A stretch of DNA of 64,000 bases from Fibrobacter sp. (GTDB taxonomy: Bacteria; Fibrobacterota; Fibrobacteria; Fibrobacterales; Fibrobacteraceae), in assembly GCA_017475045.1 (NCBI GenBank), contig JAFVGH010000085.1, positions 59,129 to 123,128 of the forward strand. The letters are read 5' to 3'. Below are positions 58,137 through 64,000 of this stretch, in pieces. The notes below the pieces were generated by a model. The model saw only the letters and a list, made by a program, of their open reading frames with translations, did no database searches and was not told the origin of the DNA. A program made the translations under genes and the position numbers. Every line of letters begins with the position of its first letter. Within the stretch, counting starts at the first letter, position 1.

Positions 58137-58721
58137 TTAGTACCTCTCTTTGCAGGCAATGACGGTATTCATCTGAATGTCTGTCGGTTTCTGCTCTAGG
58201 GGAGTGTCTGAAATTTGGGCGGGCGTAGCGATGCCAGCCTTATAGGCGCTTGGGAACTTGGCTAAGTAGCGGTCGTAGTAGCCTTTGCCGTGGCCTTGCC
58301 TGCAACCATCCCAGTTGAACTTTGTCCCCGGAACCAGGAATACGGTGATGGGGCCTTCCCAAGGGGCGATTCCTTCGCGGGGTTCCATGATGCCGAAATG
58401 CCCTTGGACCAAGTCTTTTTTCAGGTTCTCGATGGGGTAAAATTCCATGGTGGTCTCGCCAGTCACCTTGGGCAGAAGAAGCCTGCCTTCCATGGCCAGT
58501 TCTTGGATGATTGGCATGATGTTGGGCTCGCCTTTGAGGGGGTAGAATGCAGCCACCTTTCGGGCGTCCCTGTAACCTGGAATCTGGTGGATTTCTACCC
58601 AGGGTTCCTTGATGATGGAATCTCCGGCCTTGTCATGGCGCTTACGCTGGATGAGCTCCACGATGGCGCTGGAACTGAACACGAGAATGACAAGAATTGC
58701 AATAGCGATAGATGCGGCCAT
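58137..58721 (-). CDS. 5-formyltetrahydrofolate cyclo-ligase homologue with membrane anchor
   Basis: A 194-residue protein. KVAAFYPLKGEPNIMPIIQE, RLLLPKV, FLVPGTKFNWDGCRQGHGKG followed by YYDRYL, and a final DIQMN segment match 5-FCL, which regenerates 5,10-methenyl-THF. The usual N-terminal helix bundle is missing; in its place residues 4-24 form a membrane helix (IAIAILVILVFSSSAIVELI) and a basic linker. The enzyme would thus sit at the membrane, unusual for the family. Conserved nucleotide-binding Gly/Tyr residues (138-152) are intact. It lies between rnd and the SpoU gene in a tight operon. Confidence 0.85.
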   Translation of the reverse strand: MAASIAIAILVILVFSSSAIVELIQRKRHDKAGDSIIKEPWVEIHQIPGYRDARKVAAFYPLKGEPNIMPIIQELAMEGRLLLPKVTGETTMEFYPIENLKKDLVQGHFGIMEPREGIAPWEGPITVFLVPGTKFNWDGCRQGHGKGYYDRYLAKFPSAYKAGIATPAQISDTPLEQKPTDIQMNTVIACKERY

Positions 58722-58724
58722 AGG

Positions 58725-59879
58725 TTATTCACCGATCCTTTCAGCCTTGTCCAGATGCTCTTGTAGAATTTGGGTCCAGACGATCTTTTGCCAGCCCAGC
58801 AGGTGGGCGTTTTCGTAGCGGGTTTCCCAGGGGGTGTCTCCTGGAACGCCGAGCCAAACCAGCTGGTTCTTGTTGGCTACCAGGGAGTTGTCCAGGTTCA
58901 GTTCTATGGCCTTTTCGTCCCGCCAGAGTTTCAGGGCTGCTAGAAGTTCCGAATGGGGAACGACTGCTGGTGGTGCCGAACGGGGAAGCTTGGCAGGCCA
59001 TTCATTTTCGAGAGTGCCTATGGCCTCTTGGAGCATGGCCAAGAAGGAATCCAGCCTAGTCTCTCTGAAATTACGGGGAAGTTTTGGGAGTCTTTCCGGC
59101 ATCAGTTCTGGAAAGTCCCGTATTACATGCCGGACAATAGAAAGCATTAGTTCGGCGGGCATGACCTTGTAGGGTGGACGGTCCAAGGCCTCGGCTTCTT
59201 TTTCACGCCACTGCCACACATGTTTAAGGATGTTGAGCCCTTGGGGCGGGAATGCGCTGGAACCTGGGATTCTCCAGGGTTCCTTCTTTTGGTGCCCCTG
59301 TTCCTTGGAATGCTCGATCAGGGCGTCGCACTGTTCCATGAGCCACTGCAGGCGGCCGGCTTTTTGAAGCTTTTCGGCCAAGATGGCGCACAGCTCATGC
59401 AGGTAAAAGGTGTCGTGGATGGCGTATTCGCACATTTCCAAAGGGAGCGGTCGTATGGACCAGTCGGCACGCTGGTTTTCCTTTTTCAGTTCGTCGCCGA
59501 AATACTTGCGGACAAGGTCTGCAAGGCCCAGGCGTTCCTCGCCCAAGAATTTGGAGGCCAACATGGTATCGAAAATCTTTTTGGGCGAAAAACCGAAGGT
59601 CTGCCACAAAAGCCGTAAGTCGTAGTCTGCCCCGTGGAAAATCAGGGTCTGCATGGCTTTTGCCTTAAAAAGGGGCGAAATGTCCAGTCCACAGAGTGGG
59701 TCCACTATATAATGGTGCTCACCGATGGTAATCTGTATCAGACAAAGCTTTGAAGCGTAGTGGTGCATGGAGTCCGCTTCGGTATCTACGGCGGCCATGT
59801 CGTAAAGTTCCAGGTCCTGGAGTAGCCCTGTAAGGGCTTCTTCGCTATCTACCAGGATATATTTTTCGTCTTTGAGCAT
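58725..59879 (-). CDS. rnd: Ribonuclease D
   Basis: A 384-residue DEDDy 3'-5' exoribonuclease acting on tRNA precursors. Catalytic residues lie in VDTEADSMHHY (Asp, Glu), IFHGADYDLRLL (Asp) and YAIHDTFYLHELC (Tyr, Asp). The HRDC-like region follows (LKHVWQWREKEAEALDRPPY, KLWRDEKAIELNLDNSLVA). It heads the minus-strand run with the cyclo-ligase homologue 3 nt downstream. Confidence 0.93.
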   Translation of the reverse strand: MLKDEKYILVDSEEALTGLLQDLELYDMAAVDTEADSMHHYASKLCLIQITIGEHHYIVDPLCGLDISPLFKAKAMQTLIFHGADYDLRLLWQTFGFSPKKIFDTMLASKFLGEERLGLADLVRKYFGDELKKENQRADWSIRPLPLEMCEYAIHDTFYLHELCAILAEKLQKAGRLQWLMEQCDALIEHSKEQGHQKKEPWRIPGSSAFPPQGLNILKHVWQWREKEAEALDRPPYKVMPAELMLSIVRHVIRDFPELMPERLPKLPRNFRETRLDSFLAMLQEAIGTLENEWPAKLPRSAPPAVVPHSELLAALKLWRDEKAIELNLDNSLVANKNQLVWLGVPGDTPWETRYENAHLLGWQKIVWTQILQEHLDKAERIGE

Positions 59880-59941
59880 TATGGGGAAAAATGTAACAAA
59901 TAAAAAAATGGGACAAATGAAAAAATACTACCTTTGCGCTT

Positions 59942-60937
59942 ATGAAAAAGATATCCCTTACGGGCATCAAGCCCACCGGCACGCCGCATTTAGGCAACTA
60001 CCTGGGCGCCATCCGCCCCGCCCTCGAACTTTCCAAGACCTACGATACGGTCTATTTTATCGCCGACTATCACGCGCTTACCACCGTGCAGAACGGTGCC
60101 GAGATGCGTGCGAACATCTATAAGATTGCTGCCACCTGGCTTGCTCTCGGTTTGAACCCCGAAGAAGGCCTGTTCTACAAGCAGAGCGACATTCCCGAAA
60201 TTTTCGAACTCAGCTGGGCTCTCGGCTGCTTTACGCCCAAGGGATTCATGAACCGCGCCCATGCCTACAAGGACAAGGTCGCCAAGAACGAAGCTGCCGG
60301 CGAGGACCCGGATGCCAACGTGAACATGGGCCTCTACTGCTACCCCTGTCTCATGGATGCCGATATCCTCATGTTCAGTGCTGACATCGTGCCTGTGGGC
60401 AAGGACCAGAAGCAGCACGTGGAATTTGCACGCGATATCGCCATCAAGTTCAATAAGCACTTCGGCGAAGATGTCTTCACCATTCCGGAACCGGTGTTCC
60501 AGGAAACCACGGGTATCATTCCCGGTCTCGATGGCCGCAAGATGAGCAAGTCGTATGATAACGTCATCGACATTTTCCTCGAAAGCAAGGCCTTGAAGAA
60601 GAAAATCGGCAAGATTGTGACGAATTCCCAGGGTATCGAAGAACCCAAGGATCCCGACACCTGCAACGTGTTTAAGTTGTACAAACTTTTCGCTACTCCC
60701 GAACAGACCGAGGCTCTCGCGGCCCGCTACCGTGCTGGCGGCATGGGCTGGGGCCACGCCAAGCAGGAACTCCAGAACGTTCTTGAGGAACACCTGGGTG
60801 CCGCCCGCGAAAAGTATTTCTACTTGCTGAACCATACCGAAGAAATCGACAAGATTCTTGCCTACGGCAAGGAGAAGGCTCACGTCAAATCCAAGGCTAT
60901 GATGGAGAAGGTACGTAGCCTTCTTGGCACATACTAA
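59942..60937 (+). CDS. trpS: Tryptophanyl-tRNA synthetase
   Basis: A 331-residue class I synthetase charging tRNA-Trp. TGIKPTGTPHLGNYLGAIRP carries the HIGH-type motif (PHLGNY), VPVGKDQKQHVEFARDIA the Trp pocket, and GRKMSKSYDN the KMSKS loop. Its length is typical of bacterial TrpRS. The ATG is 62 nt from the divergent rnd; no leader peptide is visible. Confidence 0.96.
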   Translation: MKKISLTGIKPTGTPHLGNYLGAIRPALELSKTYDTVYFIADYHALTTVQNGAEMRANIYKIAATWLALGLNPEEGLFYKQSDIPEIFELSWALGCFTPKGFMNRAHAYKDKVAKNEAAGEDPDANVNMGLYCYPCLMDADILMFSADIVPVGKDQKQHVEFARDIAIKFNKHFGEDVFTIPEPVFQETTGIIPGLDGRKMSKSYDNVIDIFLESKALKKKIGKIVTNSQGIEEPKDPDTCNVFKLYKLFATPEQTEALAARYRAGGMGWGHAKQELQNVLEEHLGAAREKYFYLLNHTEEIDKILAYGKEKAHVKSKAMMEKVRSLLGTY

Positions 60938-60938
60938 A

Positions 60939-61031
60939 CGACCGTTCGCGCTAAATTCAGGGTTTGCTTCTCTGGTTTGCGCTCACTCTCGCAACCGCCC
61001 CAGTTTAGTAACTGGGGCTTTGTTGCTCACG
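60939..61031 (+). repeat. Family C nested hairpin repeat after trpS
   Basis: Starts ACGACCGTTCGCGCTAAA and contains GCTCACTCTCGCAAC. GCAAC/GTTGC (60991-60995, 61022-61026) is the outer stem and GCCCCAG/CTGGGGC (60997-61003, 61012-61018) the inner one around TTTAGTAA; it ends TTGCTCACG. The rest of 61032-61183 contains a GAGAACTCTCG-like sequence and an AT-rich end, no gene seen. Confidence 0.75.
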
Positions 61032-61183
61032 TAATTCGCCTATAAACTTCGCAATACGGCGTCACGAGAACTCTCGCTGTATGTTTATACAGCTTCGGTT
61101 CTCGTTCCTTGTCTTGCTCGTTTCTAGACGAATTTATTGTTGTCGTTGTTTTTTTTTTGAATTTGTCGCTTTCGACAACGGCT

Positions 61184-61711
61184 CTAGAGCACGTTTACCG
61201 TGTACCCCATGCGCCAGATGAATTTCGGTTCGTCGTGCTTGAGGAAATGATAGACGGGGTAGGCTATTTGGCTATAAAAGCCGTAGAGGTGGGCTCGGAT
61301 TTCTAGAGAAATTTCAGCGGATTCCCTATAGTTGTAGGGAAAAACGAGGATCATTTCGTTGTTTTTGTTTAGTGCTTGATGCATCCTGTTAGGGGCGCGG
61401 GCGTATTCGTACCCTCCGCTGACTCCAAGGTCCAGATTGAAAGGCTTGTCCCAGAAAAAAGTCCAGGCAAGGCCTCCACGCCAGCCACACCAGAAATCAT
61501 TGTCGCCCTTGTGGACGCCCATGCCTTCTGCGTATAGAATTGCATTTTCGTAGCCTAGGCCCATGACGGCCATGACTGGGGTCATTTTTCCGATGGAGGC
61601 TCCTGCGGAAAAGCGCAAAGGCAAATCCTCGAGGGTAAATTCCCCGAAGGACAATGAGACCAATAGCGCAAGCGCCAATATGGTGCGCTTTATGGAAAAC
61701 CCGTGCAGCAT
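61184..61711 (-). CDS. Small outer-membrane beta-barrel protein
   Basis: A 175-residue protein with a signal peptide (RTILALALLVSLSFG) and alternating amphipathic strands rich in aromatic residues: LRFSAGASIGKMTPVMAVMG, WRGGLAWTFFWDKPFNLDLG, YEYARAPNR, LEIRAHLYGFYSQIAYPVYH, ending in an F/Y strand (WRMGYTVNVL). It probably forms an eight-stranded barrel. ATG 61711 was chosen over a TTG two codons upstream. It is divergent from the DUF3078 gene. Confidence 0.72.
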   Translation of the reverse strand: MLHGFSIKRTILALALLVSLSFGEFTLEDLPLRFSAGASIGKMTPVMAVMGLGYENAILYAEGMGVHKGDNDFWCGWRGGLAWTFFWDKPFNLDLGVSGGYEYARAPNRMHQALNKNNEMILVFPYNYRESAEISLEIRAHLYGFYSQIAYPVYHFLKHDEPKFIWRMGYTVNVL

Positions 61712-61783
61712 GCCCAAATAATAGCAAAGGTATTGCCAAATGGTGCGAAAGTGCTATCTTTCACCACATAGAGAGGAAATATT

Positions 61784-62662
61784 ATGAAACTTAAATCTTT
61801 AGTTCTGTTTGGTCTTGCGGCCTTGGCTTCTGCAACATCAGTCCATGCTGAAGGGGGCATGTTCGAAGGCGCCTTGCCCGAGAACTGGACCGCTGATGTG
61901 GTCGCTGGTGTTAAATATACCCGTATGCAGTTCAATAACTGGCAAGAAGACGGAACTTCAATGTACACTTGGCTTGTTACCTATTATGCCGATGTGCAGG
62001 GTAAGTGGTCGGTGGCCAACTGGCGTAACTTGATTGACCTTCAGCTCGGACAGTCCTGGACTGATGGTTTGGGCAAGCGTAAATCTGTGGACAAGATCTT
62101 CTGGGAATCCACCCTGGACTTCAACATGACGGAAATGGTCAAGCCTTACATTGGTGCCCGTTACGAGACTCAGTTCATGAAGGGTTACAATTATAGCGAA
62201 GACGAAGTGACCGGTGATGAAATCAAGACTCCGGTTTCCTGTTTTATGGATCCGGCCTATTTGACCCAGATGGTTGGTATTGCCTTTATTCCCAACGATA
62301 ACTTTAGCCAGCGTGTGGCTTTTGCCAACCGTATGACGATTTCCCATGGTTACGGCTATGCTGATGACCTGGATACGGAAGACGAGATTGAAGAGGTCAA
62401 GGATGAACCTGGTATGGAAACCATTACCGAGTTCAAGTATGCACTCTCCGATATTGTGAATTTCAAGACCCGTCTGTGGACTTTCACCAACTTCAAGGGC
62501 AAAGACGAAATCGATGCCAAGTGGGAAAACCTTCTGGCCGTGATTATCGCCCCGCTTATCGAACTCCAGGTGGGCTACGACATGGTGTACGACAAGGACC
62601 AGGATAAAGATGTCCAGTACAAGAACATGGTCCTGTTCGGAATTACCTGGCGCTGGTTCTAG
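61784..62662 (+). CDS. DUF3078 outer-membrane protein
   Basis: A 292-residue exported protein: signal peptide MKLKSLVLFGLAALASATSV, then NWTADVVAGVKYTRMQFNNW, WLVTYYADVQGKWSVANWRN and further strand pairs, ending with VLFGITWRWF, an outer-membrane-type final strand. The pattern matches DUF3078, found mainly in Bacteroidetes and relatives; function unknown. Family C repeats begin 6 nt after the stop. Confidence 0.82.
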   Translation: MKLKSLVLFGLAALASATSVHAEGGMFEGALPENWTADVVAGVKYTRMQFNNWQEDGTSMYTWLVTYYADVQGKWSVANWRNLIDLQLGQSWTDGLGKRKSVDKIFWESTLDFNMTEMVKPYIGARYETQFMKGYNYSEDEVTGDEIKTPVSCFMDPAYLTQMVGIAFIPNDNFSQRVAFANRMTISHGYGYADDLDTEDEIEEVKDEPGMETITEFKYALSDIVNFKTRLWTFTNFKGKDEIDAKWENLLAVIIAPLIELQVGYDMVYDKDQDKDVQYKNMVLFGITWRWF

Positions 62663-62667
62663 AATAT

Positions 62668-62970
62668 AACGACCGTTCGCGCTAGATTCTGGACACAAGT
62701 GCAGGGCTGACGCTCACTCTCGCAACCACGCCTCGTTAATACGAGGCGTTTGTTGCTCACGGACGACCGTTCGCGCTAAACTCAGGGATTACTTCTCTGG
62801 TTTGCGCTCACTCTCGCAACCGCCCCTGTTTAATAACAGGGGCTTTGTTGCTCATAGTAATGACTGCATCGGCTAAAAGCTAAGGATCTTCTACGGCTTG
62901 CCGATGCTCTCGCCTCCGCCACTAATTAATATCAGTGGCTCCGGCTCACGGTAACACGACCGTTCGCGCC
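62668..62970 (+). repeat. Three tandem family C hairpin repeats and a partial copy
   Basis: Copy 1 (62668-62761): outer GCAAC/GTTGC, inner ACGCCTCG/CGAGGCGT around TTAATA. Copy 2 (62762-62856): same outer stem, inner GCCCCTGTT/AACAGGGGC around TAAT. Copy 3 (62880-62945): outer GCC/GGC, inner GCCACT/AGTGGC, loop AATTAATATC. A trailing ACGACCGTTCGCGC (62957-62970) is a half copy. The arms differ while flanks are constant. No gene is present in 62663-63028. Confidence 0.8.
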
Positions 62971-62996
62971 AGAGTCATTAGAGAAATAATTTAGCA

Positions 62997-63024
62997 TGTC
63001 ACCCCGGACTTGATCCGGGGTCAT
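62997..63024. repeat. Family A palindromic repeat near the gene ending at 63029
   Basis: TGTCACCCCGGACTTGATCC followed by GGGGTCAT. The arms ACCCCGG and CCGGGGT are complementary and again differ from the other copies. A TTTT follows on the plus strand. Confidence 0.75.
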
Positions 63025-63028
63025 TCTT

Positions 63029-63652
63029 TTATTCCGTCTTCTCAACCGTCAGCAGGTCCTCGACCCAGGCGTCCCGTTTTTTGCGGAGTTCTTCTAGGGA
63101 TTTGTCGTCTGCGCCACTTTCGGTGCAGGCCTCCACGAGTTTTGTATAACTTAACAGAAGGCGCCCCGCTTTAGGGTAGTCCGGTTCTAGTTGTTTCAAG
63201 GCCTTTTCGATAGCCTTATCGGAGTATAGCCGAGAAACGCCTTCTAGCCAGCGGGTGATATAGATTTCGGTGTTGCCCTCGGCTTTTGCGGCTTCGGCCT
63301 CTGCAAATTCCAGGGGCTGGATCTGGTCCACCCATTCGCATTGCTCTATGTAGAGCCTGTCCCATTGGTCAAGATTTTCTTTTTTATCTGCCAGTGCCAG
63401 TTGACGCTCCATCAAGGGTCTGTAGGACTGGGTGTCTAGGTCCGTTCTTGATTGTTTGAGAAATTCTTCCAAATTTTGAAGGTTTGAATCTGTGGGATTG
63501 TTCAATAGGCATTCTTTGAGTACGGCCAACTTGTCTTTTTCGGCTAGGTTTTTGAATGCCTGGGTGTTTGCGTTGTTAGCCTTGACGTGGGCCCAGAATA
63601 TTCTCACGAAGAGCAATATAAAGAGGAGTGTAACAATGAGAGTCCAGTTCAT
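63029..63652 (-). CDS. Membrane-anchored protein of unknown function
   Basis: The 207-residue product is not recognised. Residues 3-22 (WTLIVTLLFILLFVRIFWAH) form one membrane helix at the N-terminus, followed by about 180 residues of charged, probably all-helical sequence with possible TPR-like pairs (LAVLKECLLNNPTDSNLQNL, AIEKALKQLEPDYPKAGRLL). It is probably an inner-membrane protein with a cytoplasmic or periplasmic helical domain. It is flanked by repeats and the fibro-slime promoter region and has no operon partners in view. Confidence 0.68.
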   Translation of the reverse strand: MNWTLIVTLLFILLFVRIFWAHVKANNANTQAFKNLAEKDKLAVLKECLLNNPTDSNLQNLEEFLKQSRTDLDTQSYRPLMERQLALADKKENLDQWDRLYIEQCEWVDQIQPLEFAEAEAAKAEGNTEIYITRWLEGVSRLYSDKAIEKALKQLEPDYPKAGRLLLSYTKLVEACTESGADDKSLEELRKKRDAWVEDLLTVEKTE

Positions 63653-63791
63653 GGAAAAATTATAGGAAAGTGTAAACCATCTTTAACAAATTGACGCGAA
63701 ATATGCTTGCTTTGGGTCACGAAAAAAATGCAATACCCCGTTTTTTAGTGGAATTTCAAAAAAAAGACTAACAAGATGGCTTTTTAGGGAT

Positions 63792-63834
63792 TATATTTAC
63801 CTAGGTCATATTGTACCTATTCCCATAGGTGGAG
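63792..63834 (+). promoter_or_regulatory. Promoter-proximal inverted repeats before the fibro-slime gene
   Basis: TATATT (63792-63797) could be a -10 box. It is followed by the palindrome ACCTAGGT (63799-63806) and ACCTAT-TCCC-ATAGGT (63815-63830), the latter ending directly at the GGAG ribosome-binding site (63831-63834). The repeated ACCTA half-site suggests an operator or translation-control hairpin. Confidence 0.45.
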
Positions 63835-63844
63835 ATTGAGTTAT

Positions 63845-64000
63845 ATGAAAACAATGAATTGGATTGCCGCTTGTGCCTGTTTGGCAGGTTCTGCCTTTGC
63901 GGCGGATGCTCAGTTGGATATCGTGGTTCGCGATTTCAGTGTGGAACACTCGGACTTCGAAAACTTCTCCGAAGAGTTTGCGAGTACCGGTGACGATAAC
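63845..64000 (+). CDS. Fibro-slime domain protein (5' part only)
   Basis: Translated directly from ATG 63845 to the window edge (52 codons). MKTMNWIAACACLAGSAFAA is a signal peptide, and LDIVVRDFSVEHSDFENFSE is the start of the fibro-slime (TIGR02148) domain, which begins with an I-x-x-V-R-D-F and H-x-D-F-E pattern. Such proteins are surface or adhesion components reported in Fibrobacter. The bulk of the gene is outside. Confidence 0.82.
   Translation, partial: MKTMNWIAACACLAGSAFAADAQLDIVVRDFSVEHSDFENFSEEFASTGDDN

Noticed and set aside
59880..59941. Trp leader or T-box upstream of trpS
   Set aside because: The gap is only 62 nt, contains no Trp codon run and no terminator hairpin.
62668..62970. 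Possible CRISPR array
   Set aside because: Units are self-complementary with variable arms and constant flanks, spacing is about 94 nt, and no cas genes occur. This is a palindromic repeat family.

Overview
The window reads as a chromosomal segment of a Fibrobacter-type bacterium (phylum Fibrobacterota). Evidence is the co-occurrence of families typical of that group: two lipoproteins with the C-terminal Fibrobacter major paralogous domain (TIGR02145 type), a TIGR02147/DUF4423 regulator-like protein directly upstream of one of them, the start of a fibro-slime protein at the right edge, a secreted GH9 cellulase with a type IX-like C-terminal tail, a class I fumarase fitting succinate fermentation, and GC-rich housekeeping genes separated by short AT-rich promoters. 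No prophage, integrated element or CRISPR array is visible. The species assignment is an inference from family content.

Layout. 1-10.3 kb: a DUF4416 gene (partial), a glutaminyl cyclase, leuA preceded by a leucine-rich leader peptide and terminator (an attenuator), a small membrane protein, an aminotransferase, a glycosyltransferase, a HigA-like regulator, PmbA, an SDR enzyme, then leuB and a Xer recombinase on the minus strand. 10.3-14.4 kb: tRNA-Lys with a near-perfect promoter and terminator, a sugar nucleotidyltransferase, glgB and a thioesterase. 14.4-21.5 kb: the accessory part, with hairpin-rich repeats, the TIGR02147/TIGR02145 pair, an AT-rich membrane protein, a GNAT-like protein with a small overlapping partner, and a DUF3300 protein. 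21.5-31 kb: tex, an Ala/Pro-rich anchored protein, fumarase, GH9 cellulase, and a PAS/HD-GYP signalling protein. 31-37.7 kb: rluE, an HD protein, nth, cysE, a secreted metalloprotease-like protein, ubiD and a START-like protein. 37.8-44.8 kb: the second TIGR02145 lipoprotein, Dabb protein, glycosyltransferase, a DnaG/DnaB-like fusion, then ruvC and two murein peptidases.

44.8-59.9 kb is one long minus-strand run: rnd, a membrane-anchored formyl-THF cyclo-ligase homologue, a SpoU methyltransferase, a RepA-like primase/ATPase relative, a TrmA-like protein without catalytic residues, then a tightly coupled set of five genes (LysM protein, an unlisted 38-residue membrane microprotein, histidine kinase, response regulator, TPR/beta-propeller protein), a peptide-binding lipoprotein and pssA. 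59.9-64 kb holds trpS, two outer-membrane proteins, a membrane-anchored protein of unknown function, and the fibro-slime start.

The observations I consider most worth following are: the leucine attenuator; families of hairpin repeats whose arms change in a compensatory way between copies, some of them translated in frame inside genes; the LysM-microprotein-kinase-regulator operon, in which the kinase appears to start at CTG; and two chromosomal primase/helicase relatives that keep an ATPase fold but have lost signature primase residues.
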